Source of the DNA: Marinobacter zhanjiangensis
GTDB lineage: Bacteria > Pseudomonadota > Gammaproteobacteria > Pseudomonadales > Oleiphilaceae
Length of the DNA: 64,000 bases
Assembly (NCBI RefSeq): GCF_014651935.1
Contig: NZ_BMXV01000009.1
Span: forward strand, 116,823-180,822
Reading direction: 5' to 3'
Notes under the pieces: model-generated
Seen by the model: the letters and a program-made list of their open reading frames with translations, nothing else
Databases searched by the model: none
Told to the model about the DNA's origin: nothing
Made by a program: the position numbers and the translations under genes
Part shown: positions 19,326 through 27,921 of the stretch, piece by piece
Layout: each line of letters opens with the position of its first letter
Position numbering within the stretch: the first letter of the stretch is position 1

Positions 19326-20330
19326 CTAGTTGCCAGTGGACAGGTTGGACATCACGCTGACATTGGCCTGGGTCACGCTGCCAGTCCCCACGTTCTGGGC
19401 AAATGCACCGACACCGGTGAAGTTCGCGGAACCACCGGAGATTTCGTTGTTATTGCTGACATGGGTATAGGACCCACCACCATTGGCATCACCATAAGTC
19501 GCAGTAACGCCCGACACGGTTCCTTCAAGCTCCGCAGTGTTCAGGAATGCACTCACACTCAGGTCCAGCGTGTTGGTGCTGCTGTCGGAGTTGTAGGAGT
19601 CAGTGGCGCTCGAAGAACTGTCAGAGCTGTCACTGTTGCCACTGTTGGCAACCTTGAACGAATCGCTGACGGTGGTGCTGTTGTCGGAACTGTCGGAGTT
19701 ATCCGAGTTGTCCGAGTTATCGGAATTGTCCGAATTGTCGGAGTTGTCGGAGTTGTCCGAATTGTCATTCCCGCTGTCGGCAACCTTGAACGAGTCACTG
19801 ACATCGGTGCTGTTGTCCGAATTGTCGGAGTTATCGGAATTGTCCGAGTTATCGGAATTATCCGAGTTGTCCGACATGTCGTTCCCGCTGTCCGCAATCT
19901 TGAACGAGTCGGCAACATCGGTACTGCTGTCGGAGTTGTCAGAGTTATCGGAGTTGTCCGAATTGTCCGAGTTGTCGTTGGCACTGTCCGCAATCTTGAA
20001 CGAGTCGGCGACATCGGTGCTGTTGTCCGAACTGTCTGAGTTATCGGAGTTGTCTGAGTTGTCCGACATGTCATTGCCACTGTCCGCGACCTTGAACGAA
20101 TCGGCGACATCCGTGCTGCTGTCCGAATTGTCCGAGTTATTCGAGTTATCAGTGGTTGTGGAGTTATCATTACCGGAGTCGGTGTTGCCGGATTGGTCGT
20201 TGTTGGCGGTGGATGTATTATCCGCGTTGGTATTCGGATCTCCGTCCCCCCCCAGGTCTGCATAGGCAAAACCGGAAACACCCAGACTCATGGCAATGGC
20301 GGCTGCCAGCAAGCTTTTCTTGGTATTCAT
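19326..20330 (-). CDS. Secreted Asn-Ser-Asp repeat protein, candidate major fibre/matrix subunit
   Basis: A 334-residue protein of unknown family. Residues 1-24 are a signal peptide (AAAIAMSLGVSGFAYA). Residues about 45-255 consist of (Asn-Ser-Asp)n tracts interrupted five times by a module of the form STDVADSFKVADSGN, with small substitutions each time. The C-terminal 80 residues are non-repetitive and end with AQNVGTGSVTQANVSVM (311-327), resembling the motif of the two downstream secreted proteins. The ATG at 20328-20330 has AGGGAAG upstream; a 21-codon in-frame extension lacks any signal function. Extreme Asn/Ser/Asp bias suggests an unfolded, acidic, possibly calcium-binding or amyloid-forming extracellular polymer (inference). 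Confidence 0.75.
   Translation of the reverse strand: MNTKKSLLAAAIAMSLGVSGFAYADLGGDGDPNTNADNTSTANNDQSGNTDSGNDNSTTTDNSNNSDNSDSSTDVADSFKVADSGNDMSDNSDNSDNSDSSDNSTDVADSFKIADSANDNSDNSDNSDNSDNSDSSTDVADSFKIADSGNDMSDNSDNSDNSDNSDNSDNSDNSTDVSDSFKVADSGNDNSDNSDNSDNSDNSDNSDNSDNSDSSDNSTTVSDSFKVANSGNSDSSDSSSSATDSYNSDSSTNTLDLSVSAFLNTAELEGTVSGVTATYGDANGGGSYTHVSNNNEISGGSANFTGVGAFAQNVGTGSVTQANVSVMSNLSTGN
19640..20150 (-). repeat. In-frame 9-bp tandem repeats inside the fibre gene
   Basis: Short tandem units encoding Ser-Asp-Asn recur in blocks that differ in length, separated by five near-identical module copies of about 45 bases encoding DVADSFK. All units are multiples of three, so slippage would change protein length without a frameshift. 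The array also opens long spurious reading frames on both strands. Confidence 0.85.
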
Positions 20331-20428
20331 AATATCGCTTCCCTCTACTATTGGCTCTTGGTTGTCCGGGGCCTCCAACACCTGAGCGCTCACAGGTACT
20401 TCATGTACCGGGCCCGCAAGGAAGGCAA

Positions 20429-20444
20429 AGCGATTCCTGTGCCA
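20429..20444 (-). promoter_or_regulatory. Sigma-54-like -24/-12 box upstream of fibre gene
   Basis: Minus strand TGGCACAGGAATCGCT has the invariant GG-N10-GC spacing and departs from the TGGCAC-N5-TTGC consensus at one base. It would start transcription near 20418, giving a leader of about 90 bases. The regulator at 15232 has damaged sigma-54 motifs, so the match may be fortuitous or served by another activator. Confidence 0.4.
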
Positions 20445-20528
20445 GCGCTGACCTTGATTTTCAGGTGATTGTTTTATGGGGATATTATTTCAGGCTGGCT
20501 GGGCAGATGGGACGACACGAACGCCATT

Positions 20529-20548
20529 CTGTTTCACTCCTGAAACAG
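20529..20548. promoter_or_regulatory. Palindrome, possible activator site
   Basis: CTGTTTCA-CTCC-TGAAACAG is a perfect 8-base inverted repeat with a 4-base spacer. It sits about 110-130 bases upstream of the predicted fibre-gene start point, a normal distance for an NtrC-family enhancer site. A T-run follows on the plus strand, so a weak terminator is the alternative. Confidence 0.4.
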
Positions 20549-20816
20549 CCTGTTTTTTCGGTCAATCCCGGAAGAACGATTTATGACGACAATTCATGCA
20601 CATGGAGTCAGGCGGTTACTGTAAAGAACTTCTACAGAGCAATCTCAGCTTACGTGATCTGGTCAGCGCCATGCTCAAGGGTCGCATCATCGCCTTTGTC
20701 GCCCTGGTGATCTGTAGAAGAACTGACACAGAGGATTCATCGCGGCAGATAAAACAGAGCGGCAGTGTACCGTTCGGGAAATTCGCTGACCTGCCAAGCC
20801 ACTGAGGGCACACTAA

Positions 20817-22583
20817 TCACGCCCAGACCAGCAGGATCATCGGCACAGCCACCGCAACCACCAGCGCCGACAGAGGCACTCCCAGGCGCCAGTAGTCACC
20901 GAACGAGAAGCCACCCGGCTCCATCACCAGGGCATTGGACTGGTGACCGATCGGGGTCAGGAAGGCGCAGGAAGCACCTACCGCCACCGCCATCAGGGTG
21001 GCGTCCGAGGCGATACCCAGTTGCCCCGAGAGGCTCAGGGCAATGGGCGCGACCAGTATGGCGGCTGCGGCGTTGTTGACTACGTTCGACAACAGCATGG
21101 TACCGACCATCAGCACCGCCAGCAGTAACGCCGGTGACAAGCCCTGCCCCACAGACAGCAGCGCGCTGGCAATCAGGCCGGCACCACCGGTAGACTCCAG
21201 GGCACCCCCCACCGGTATCATCGCCCCCAGCAGCACGATAATCGACCAGTCGATGGCCTGGTAGGCCTCGGTGGTGTCGAGGATATTAACCAGTACCATG
21301 GCCACAGCCGCAGCCACCAGGGCCACCGGCGCCGCCAACAGGCCACTCAGTATCAGGCCGATGGCCGCCAGGAAAATTCCACCCGCAATCCAGATACGAC
21401 GCTGGATACCAAACCTCAGCCCCCGTTCGGCCAGGGGCAGGCACCCGATCTCCCGCAGGGCGCCCTCGAGTTCCTCGTCATGCCCCTGCACCAAAAGGAT
21501 ATCCCCTGCCCGCAACGCCACCTGGCCCACCCGTTTGTCGATACGGTGCCCCTGCCGGGCCACGGCAATGATGTTCAGGCCATGGCGTTCCCGCAGGCGC
21601 AGGCGGTTGGCGGAGTGACCGATCAGGCTCGAATCGGGCGTAACCACGGCCTCGGCAATACGGGAGTCGCCCTCATCCAGCGCCGCGTCGTCCGGTGTGC
21701 TGCCCAACTCCAGGCCCGCCTTGTCCACCACAGCCTGCAGGCTGTCGGTGTCCGCCTGCACCAGCAGCAGGTCGCCGGCCTGCAGGACCTGGTAGGTAGA
21801 CGGTGCCAGCTTGCGGCTGTCATCACGGATCAGCCCCAGCACCGCCAGGTCGGCATCGTCGTGGCTATCCGACAACAGGTCATGGAGGGTGCGACCCACG
21901 TAGTCAGACTCCTCGGGAATCCTCAACTCGGTCACATAGTCGCCGACGCTGAACAGCTTCTCATCGTTATCGGCTTCACCACGACGGGGTGTCAGGCGCC
22001 AGCCGATCAGCGAGATAAACGCCACGCCGACCAGGGTGATGGCGAAACCAACGGGAAAGAAGTCCAGCAGGCCGAAATTGGCACCGCCCTCCCGATAGGA
22101 AGCAATGATGATGTTCGGCGGGGTACCGATCAGGGTCATGGTGCCGCCCAGCAGCGAGCCGAAGGCCAGGGGCATCAACAAATAGGACGGCGAGCGCCCG
22201 GACTGGCGAGCCATCCAGATCGCCACCGGCATCAACAGGGCCAGGGCTCCCACGTTGTTGATAAAACCCGAACACAAGGCCACCACAGCCGTCAGCGTAG
22301 CCACCTGCACGGCGGGCCTGTCGCCTACACGCCCCAGCACCTGGGCAATGCTGTCCACCACCCCGGCATTCACCAGACCCTGGCTGATCACCAGCACCGC
22401 GGCCACAGTGATCACCGCCGGGTGACCAAAGCCTGCAAACAGTTCGTTTGTCGGCACCAGGCCGGCCACCGCCACCGCAATCAGTGCCAGCATCGCCACC
22501 AGGTCGAAGCGAATCCGGTTCCAGACAAACAGGCCGAGCGTGATGAGCAATACAGCGAAAACAATCCCCTGATCTGTTGTCAA
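20817..22583 (-). CDS. SLC13/DASS-family carrier with two TrkA-C domains
   Basis: A 588-residue inner-membrane carrier. Two hydrophobic halves (about residues 1-190 and 395-588) contain SLC13-type signatures (SGFINNVGALALLMPVAIW, GGTMTLIGTPPNIII, and near the end LLSNVVNNAAAAILVAPIAL). Between them are two RCK/TrkA C-terminal ligand-binding domains (about 205-290 and 300-385). Relatives move sulfate, dicarboxylates or other anions with Na+; the substrate cannot be read here. The start appears to be TTG at 22581-22583 with GGA upstream, as no ATG occurs near the first membrane span. Confidence 0.88.
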   Translation of the reverse strand: MTTDQGIVFAVLLITLGLFVWNRIRFDLVAMLALIAVAVAGLVPTNELFAGFGHPAVITVAAVLVISQGLVNAGVVDSIAQVLGRVGDRPAVQVATLTAVVALCSGFINNVGALALLMPVAIWMARQSGRSPSYLLMPLAFGSLLGGTMTLIGTPPNIIIASYREGGANFGLLDFFPVGFAITLVGVAFISLIGWRLTPRRGEADNDEKLFSVGDYVTELRIPEESDYVGRTLHDLLSDSHDDADLAVLGLIRDDSRKLAPSTYQVLQAGDLLLVQADTDSLQAVVDKAGLELGSTPDDAALDEGDSRIAEAVVTPDSSLIGHSANRLRLRERHGLNIIAVARQGHRIDKRVGQVALRAGDILLVQGHDEELEGALREIGCLPLAERGLRFGIQRRIWIAGGIFLAAIGLILSGLLAAPVALVAAAVAMVLVNILDTTEAYQAIDWSIIVLLGAMIPVGGALESTGGAGLIASALLSVGQGLSPALLLAVLMVGTMLLSNVVNNAAAAILVAPIALSLSGQLGIASDATLMAVAVGASCAFLTPIGHQSNALVMEPGGFSFGDYWRLGVPLSALVVAVAVPMILLVWA

Positions 22584-22725
22584 AATCCGCTATCCATCCA
22601 CAAGTGTTTCGAACAAGCTTTGTCGCTGCCAAGCATCGCAAAAAAACAGCTCGACTTCACGGCTGTTTTCCTGAAATAACCTTGATCCATTGGCGGTTGA
22701 TTCCACCTGGCCAAGGCACTCCACT

Positions 22726-22777
22726 CCAGACACAAAAAAGCCGGCAGGATCACTCCCGCCGGCTTTTTTGTGTCTGG
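22726..22777 (-). terminator. Strong bidirectional-looking terminator of aceA
   Basis: A perfect 20-base inverted repeat with a 12-base loop. The inner stem is GCCGGC flanked by A6 on one side and T6 on the other, so it can act on both strands. It lies 43 bases beyond the aceA stop, in the direction of aceA transcription. Confidence 0.9.
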
Positions 22778-22820
22778 TGGTGCCGGAGCCCCGAAGGACC
22801 CCGGACCGGGAACCGTTCGA

Positions 22821-24410
22821 TCAGAACTGGTTCATGGTGTTGTCCTTGCCACCGGCCTTCAGGGCCGCGTCACCTGCGAAGAACTCCTTGTGGTCATCGC
22901 CGATGTTGGAACCGGCCATGTCCTGGTGCTTCACGGTAGCGATACCCTGACGGATTTCCTTGCGCTGCACGCCGGCAACATAGGCCAGCATGCCTTCGTC
23001 ACCGAAGTAGCCCTTGGCCAGGTTGTCGGTAGACAGGGCCGCGGTGTGGTAAGTCGGCAGGGTGATCAGGTGGTGGAAGATGCCGGCTTCACGGGCGCCG
23101 TCACGCTGGAAGTTGGCGGTCCACTCGTCAGCCAGTTTGCCCAGCTCGGTGTCATCATACTTCTCGTTCATCAGGTCGGCACGCTCGTAGGCGGACACAT
23201 CCTTGCCCTCTTCCTTCCAGGCATCGAATACCTGCTGACGGAAGTTCAGGGTCCAGTTGAACGACGGGCTGTTGTTGTAGACCAGCTTGGCGTCGGGCAC
23301 CACTTCGCGGATACGGTTAACCATGCTGGCGATCTGGCCAACGTGGGGCTTCTCGGTTTCGATCCACAGCAGGTCGGCACCGTTCTGCAGGCTGGTGATA
23401 CAGTCCAGAACCACACGGTCTTCGCCAGTGCCCGGCTTGAACTGGAACAGGCCGGAAGCCAGACGCTTGGGCTTCATCAGCTTGCCGTCGGACTTGATGA
23501 CCACGTCGCCGTTGTTGATGTCTTCCGGCTTCTCGATGTAATCGCCGTCGAGGAAGGCGTTGTACTGGTCGCCCAGGTCGCCCGGCTCTTCGGTTACGGC
23601 CAGCTTCTGGGTCAGACCGGCACCCAGGGAGTCGGTACGGGCAACGATGACGCCATCGTCAACGCCCAGTTCCAGGAACGCCAGACGAACGGCGTTGATC
23701 TTGGACAGGAAGTCGGCGTGGGGAACGGTCACCTTGCCATCCTGGTGGCCACACTGCTTCTCGTCGGAAACCTGGTTTTCGATCTGGATGCAGCAGGCAC
23801 CGGCTTCGATCATCTGCTTGGCCAGCAGGTAGGTGGCTTCGGCGTTACCAAAACCGGCATCGATATCGGCAATGATCGGCACAACGTGAGTTTCGTGGTT
23901 ATCAATCTGCTTGATCAGCTCTTCCGCTTTGGCATTGTCGCCGGCGTTCTCGGCTTCTTCCAGGGCGCGGAACAGGTGGTTCAGTTCCCATGCGTCAGCC
24001 TGGCGCAGGAACGTATACAGCTCTTCGATCAGGCCGGATACGGCAGTCTTCTCGTGCATGGACTGATCCGGCAGCGGACCGAACTCGGAACGCAGGGCAG
24101 CAACCATCCAGCCAGACAGGTACAGGTAACGGCGCTTGGTGCTACCGAAGTGCTTCTTGATGGACAGCATCTTCTGCTGGCCAATGAACCCATGCCAGCA
24201 GCCCAGGCTCTGGGTGTACTGCGAGGTGTCCTTGTCGTAGTTCGCCATGTCTTCGCGCATGATCCTGGCGGTGTACTTGGCGATATCCAGGCCAGTCCTG
24301 AACTTGTTCTGGGCGCGCATGCGGGCGGCGTGCTTCGGGTTGATAGCATTCCAGGTCGGGTTCTGCTTCAGGATGGAAGCAATCTGGTCAACGTCTTTTG
24401 CGTAAGGCAT
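22821..24410 (-). CDS. aceA: Isocitrate lyase
   Basis: Cleaves isocitrate to glyoxylate and succinate in the glyoxylate shunt, allowing growth on acetate, fatty acids or alkanes. The 529-residue protein is of the longer Pseudomonas type. Its catalytic loop reads EKQCGHQDGKV, with the active-site cysteine in KQCGH. The ATG at 24408-24410 (MPYAKDVDQIAS) has AAGGA upstream; a 25-codon in-frame extension looks non-coding. It stands alone with its own terminator; no malate synthase gene is nearby. Confidence 0.94.
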   Translation of the reverse strand: MPYAKDVDQIASILKQNPTWNAINPKHAARMRAQNKFRTGLDIAKYTARIMREDMANYDKDTSQYTQSLGCWHGFIGQQKMLSIKKHFGSTKRRYLYLSGWMVAALRSEFGPLPDQSMHEKTAVSGLIEELYTFLRQADAWELNHLFRALEEAENAGDNAKAEELIKQIDNHETHVVPIIADIDAGFGNAEATYLLAKQMIEAGACCIQIENQVSDEKQCGHQDGKVTVPHADFLSKINAVRLAFLELGVDDGVIVARTDSLGAGLTQKLAVTEEPGDLGDQYNAFLDGDYIEKPEDINNGDVVIKSDGKLMKPKRLASGLFQFKPGTGEDRVVLDCITSLQNGADLLWIETEKPHVGQIASMVNRIREVVPDAKLVYNNSPSFNWTLNFRQQVFDAWKEEGKDVSAYERADLMNEKYDDTELGKLADEWTANFQRDGAREAGIFHHLITLPTYHTAALSTDNLAKGYFGDEGMLAYVAGVQRKEIRQGIATVKHQDMAGSNIGDDHKEFFAGDAALKAGGKDNTMNQF

Positions 24411-24460
24411 GGTCTCAGTCCTTGCGGTTGCGGGTTGAGTATCTTGCAGTGAACCAGCGC

Positions 24461-24481
24461 TCCGCTCAAAAAATGAGCGGA
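24461..24481. promoter_or_regulatory. Palindrome in the aceA leader
   Basis: TCCGCTCA-AAAAA-TGAGCGGA is a perfect 8-base inverted repeat, 50 bases upstream of the aceA ATG. It could be an operator for a repressor of the glyoxylate shunt or a hairpin in the 5' leader. Confidence 0.4.
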
Positions 24482-24595
24482 TCACCGAAGATTGGCGCCT
24501 ACTTTAGACACTCCTCTCGCATAATTGAAATTTATATTATCTATTTCCGGCATTTCTTTGGTGAATAGTGGTGATGCACCCGCAACCGCCTGATT

Positions 24596-26566
24596 TTACA
24601 GGGCGGACAATGGTTCATCGCCAGTGTTGGCCAGCACCACCAGCCGGTCTCCCGGCTGCAGTTCGAGGTATTCGTCCCGGGGCGGGTTGAGCTGAAGACG
24701 GTGCCCCTTTTCATCGGCCCGGCCACGATACACACCCAATGCCACCTCGCCCTCTGCGGCCACCGCCTTCTCCAGAACATGGAAGCTGGCACTTGCCGGC
24801 AACGGGTAATCGTCCCGGGCCCGGAACTGGATTTCGGCACCACCGACGGTGAACAGCTCATCCAGCACGGCACGAAGCTCCCGGCGCAGGGCCACCTGGG
24901 CCAGCACATGACTGAGAATCATGGAGCTGATCATCATCTCGCTCTGGTGGCCGTAGAGCAGTTGACGGTTGTCGGGGTCGCTCAGCTCCATGATCAGCTG
25001 TGGCCGCCGGCTGCTCTCCAGCAACAGGTCTTCCAGCTGCAGGTAACCGACCATGGCCCGGGCATCCGCCTCTTCGCCGGAGGACAGCCGGTCACTGCTC
25101 ACCAGCACGATGCTGTCATACTGCGCAGGAGCCATGCGCCGCAGCTCCTCTTCCACCATGTAGTCGGCTTCGAGGTGCCGGCAGGGCACCGCCAGCTCCG
25201 GCCCGCAATAGCGATTGATGGCCTGCTCCCGCTCCACAGCCGGCACCCCCGAGACCACATCCACCTCGAAGCCCTGGCCCGGATAGCTGGCCAGTTCCGC
25301 CACCAGGCTGGATACTCGCCGGTTCCAGCCAAGCACCAGTACGCGGTGATGCCGTGCCGGAAGGTGACGCGCCCGCCGGGCCACAGGGGCCCGGGCGATC
25401 GCCGGCAGCGGCTCCCCCTGGGTGTCCGGGCCGGTTTCGTTATAGCTGCGCGCCATCATCACAACCCGGTCCCCGGTATCAATCAGGGCATCCGACGGGG
25501 CAATCAGCTGAACCTGCCAGCCCGACGTCAGGGGTTTCAGAATGCCCAGCACAATGACCCCGGGGCGCTGGCTGGCCAGTTCCCCCAGGGACAGCCCGGC
25601 CACCGAGTCGCCACTGCGGATGTAGAGTTCGTTGCCACCTTCCCCTGCCAGCAACTCGTTGTAGACCTCCGACAGCCCCGGATGCAGGATGTTCTGAACC
25701 ATAAGCCGGCTGATGGTGGCATCACCGGCCACCACCTCCACCGGGCCCGGGTAGGCCCGTTCCACCACCGGCAGCTTGCGGATATCCTGCAGTTCAGCAA
25801 CAACAAAGGGCAGCCCGGAGCGGTAGTGGCGGGCCTGGGCAGCGATGGACAGCAATGCCTTGACGGTTTCCACATCCGCGGTAAACAGGCTGTCGGCTTC
25901 ATGGGCGGCACTGGGCACGATGACGGCCGCCGCATCCAGACAGGCCACCCGGTGCAGGGCATCCGGCTGGATCGGAAGGCCCGACCGAAGGATTATCTGG
26001 CGTGCACGGGAACCGATACCCGGCTCGGTCCGCAGTTCATGGAGCTGCCCGGCACCGGCTTCCTCGGAAAGCACGACCAGGTTCAGCCGTGAGGCGTCGT
26101 GTTTCTCCAGAAAGCGCCGCATGCGGCCGGTGGAACTGAGCAGTTCGGACAACAGTGGCGGTGTCTGACTGGTCCAGCCGAGAACCACGATGTGGTTCTT
26201 CAGGGTAACCGGGGTCAGGCCCCGCTCCAGTTCGCTCATGCGTGCGATCAGCCAGCGGGTCAGGATCGCCACCAGGGTACCCATGAACACCACGTAGCCG
26301 CTGATGGTCAGCAGCGTGGACACGAATCGTTGCCAGGCGCCAACGTCGTCGCCCAGGTATCCCGGATCGGTCAGCCGCAGGAACGCCCACCAGATGGCAT
26401 TGCCCACGTGATCGAATTCGCCATCAAGGGGCACCACCAGGATGCCGCCCACCAGAGAGATAACCGCTATGAATACAGCCACCACCAGTAACTGGAAGCC
26501 GGCGCCCTTGACCAGCTGGCGCTCTACGATGAACTTGATGCGGTCAACAATACGGAATGGCAGCAT
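24596..26566 (-). CDS. CASTOR/POLLUX-like RCK ion channel
   Basis: A 656-residue membrane protein. Residues about 20-45 (FQLLVVAVFIAVISLVGGIL) and 80-110 (STLLTISGYVVFMGTLVAIL) are membrane spans around a loop that reads like a pore. Tandem cytoplasmic Rossmann RCK domains follow (NHIVVLGWTSQTPPLLSEL; HHRVLVLGWNRRVSSLVAEL). This layout matches bacterial relatives of the plant nuclear channels CASTOR/POLLUX/SYM8. Ion and ligand cannot be read. The ATG at 26564-26566 (MLPFRIVDRIKF) is preferred; longer frames overlap the divergent gene starting at 26654. Confidence 0.78.
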   Translation of the reverse strand: MLPFRIVDRIKFIVERQLVKGAGFQLLVVAVFIAVISLVGGILVVPLDGEFDHVGNAIWWAFLRLTDPGYLGDDVGAWQRFVSTLLTISGYVVFMGTLVAILTRWLIARMSELERGLTPVTLKNHIVVLGWTSQTPPLLSELLSSTGRMRRFLEKHDASRLNLVVLSEEAGAGQLHELRTEPGIGSRARQIILRSGLPIQPDALHRVACLDAAAVIVPSAAHEADSLFTADVETVKALLSIAAQARHYRSGLPFVVAELQDIRKLPVVERAYPGPVEVVAGDATISRLMVQNILHPGLSEVYNELLAGEGGNELYIRSGDSVAGLSLGELASQRPGVIVLGILKPLTSGWQVQLIAPSDALIDTGDRVVMMARSYNETGPDTQGEPLPAIARAPVARRARHLPARHHRVLVLGWNRRVSSLVAELASYPGQGFEVDVVSGVPAVEREQAINRYCGPELAVPCRHLEADYMVEEELRRMAPAQYDSIVLVSSDRLSSGEEADARAMVGYLQLEDLLLESSRRPQLIMELSDPDNRQLLYGHQSEMMISSMILSHVLAQVALRRELRAVLDELFTVGGAEIQFRARDDYPLPASASFHVLEKAVAAEGEVALGVYRGRADEKGHRLQLNPPRDEYLELQPGDRLVVLANTGDEPLSAL

Positions 26567-26653
26567 GGAGACCCTATTATAGTCATCCGTTTGCGGAAAG
26601 TCATGGTGTCCCATAGCATAAAGCAAAGGCCACACGGAAGGTGAACCAGGATT

Positions 26654-27883
26654 ATGTCTGTACCGCATCGGCACTTGCTTCTCGCTGCGATCTGTCTGGG
26701 CCTCCCTCCGGCGACAGGCGTGGTTGCTGACACCGCCCATGTGCCGCAACCCTGGCGCGAGGATGCTGTCGTCATGGGCCGGGACGAGGCCTACAACACC
26801 GAACGCTTCCTGCACGAGCTGACCTTCCGCCACCGGCTGTCACCCCCGGCCGCAACGGAGGAGGGCATTCGCGGCACGGCCGGCAGCGTGGGCAGCGACC
26901 GCCTTTACTACGACTTTCGGTTCCTCCGGGATTTCGGTTTCCGGGAAGACCGGAACGGCTTCCTGCTGGACATCCAGCGCGCTGAAGACCTGGACGGCGC
27001 CTACGACCGGCAACTGATCGGCTTCCGGCAGAACCTGGGGGACGATTCGGAGATCTGGCTGCAGGGTGACGTCTTCTCCGACAAGTCACAGGCAGACGTG
27101 TACTTCAGCGCACGTCACCACCTGACCGACAACAGCTGGATTCACGCCAGCTGGATACTTCCGGATGCCTACTTCAACGACAAAACCGACACCAGGGACT
27201 CGGTCGAGCAGGCGCCACAAACCTTCTTCCTCCAGTGGCACCGGCAAGGAACAGGTACCGGGGCCGGTACCACGCTGTCCCTCAACCTGTCGCCCGAGTC
27301 ACGCTTCATCAGCCGGCAGGAACAACTGACCGTGGACAGCGAGAGCCTTCGGACAGCAATCACCCATGGTCAGCGGGCCGGTGACTGGCTGCTGAGGCTG
27401 CATCTTGAAGGTGAGCGGACCCGGCGCGATTATCAATTGCGGGGACCAGAGGAGAGTGGATCCACCCCATTCGACCGGGAATACCTGGAAGCCCGGGTGT
27501 CCGCCACCCTCACCAGCCATCGACTGCAGCCGGGCATTGGCCTGGCCTATGTGCATCTGGACGAAACCGGCTATTTCGGACGGGCACTGGATGACGAGGG
27601 ACGTATCCGCCGCAGGGAACCCACGCTCTTTGGCGAGATTTCGCTGCAAGCCGCCCGCAATACCACCATCAGCCCCGGCCTCTATCTCAGCGCGCCGAAG
27701 GTCCGGCAATCTTTCGCGGAGGACGATGGCCGCCGGCACTCCGGCTTCACCGGCAAGCTGGCGCTGCCGATCGAGGTGCAGCTACCAGACACCAACCAGG
27801 CCGTGCTGACCATCAACCCCACCTTCTACCTGCACAAGGCTGCCTTCGGAGGCGGCAACCTGCAACTCCACTGGCCACTGTGA
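26654..27883 (+). CDS. Outer-membrane beta-barrel-like protein, unknown function
   Basis: A 409-residue exported protein with a signal peptide (LLLAAICLGLPPATGVVA). The mature part has alternating amphipathic strands (DRLYYDFRFLRDFGF, SEIWLQGDVFSDKSQADVYF, ARVSATLTSHRLQPGIGLAY) and ends in NLQLHWPL. The pattern suggests an outer-membrane barrel, but the C-terminal residue is Leu rather than the usual Phe/Trp. I do not recognise the family. It is divergent from the channel gene and convergent with the SulP gene. Confidence 0.65.
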   Translation: MSVPHRHLLLAAICLGLPPATGVVADTAHVPQPWREDAVVMGRDEAYNTERFLHELTFRHRLSPPAATEEGIRGTAGSVGSDRLYYDFRFLRDFGFREDRNGFLLDIQRAEDLDGAYDRQLIGFRQNLGDDSEIWLQGDVFSDKSQADVYFSARHHLTDNSWIHASWILPDAYFNDKTDTRDSVEQAPQTFFLQWHRQGTGTGAGTTLSLNLSPESRFISRQEQLTVDSESLRTAITHGQRAGDWLLRLHLEGERTRRDYQLRGPEESGSTPFDREYLEARVSATLTSHRLQPGIGLAYVHLDETGYFGRALDDEGRIRRREPTLFGEISLQAARNTTISPGLYLSAPKVRQSFAEDDGRRHSGFTGKLALPIEVQLPDTNQAVLTINPTFYLHKAAFGGGNLQLHWPL

Positions 27884-27921
27884 CGCGGTATCGCGACGAT
27901 TGAGAATCACCAGGAGCCCTG

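Larger units (their letters stand above)
20331..20816. promoter_or_regulatory. 486-base regulatory gap between fibre gene and SLC13 gene
   Basis: No convincing gene is seen. It holds a sigma-54-like box at 20429-20444, a perfect palindrome at 20529-20548, and a 9-base inverted pair (CTTCTACAG at 20629-20637, CTGTAGAAG at 20712-20720) of unknown role. A 69-codon frame at 20596-20805 lacks a ribosome site and recognisable content. Confidence 0.6.

Noticed and set aside
19640..20150. Regular repeats that could be taken for a CRISPR array
   Set aside because: The units are coding 9-bp repeats of varying number, without unique spacers of constant length or cas genes.
19559..20281. Long alternative reading frames on both strands across the repeat gene, including a Leu-Ser-Glu repeat frame
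   Set aside because: They are by-products of the 9-bp tandem repeats. Only the frame with signal peptide, ribosome site and structured C-terminus is credible.
20596..20805. 69-codon frame in the fibre-locus regulatory gap
   Set aside because: No ribosome site or recognisable content, and it overlaps an inverted-repeat region.
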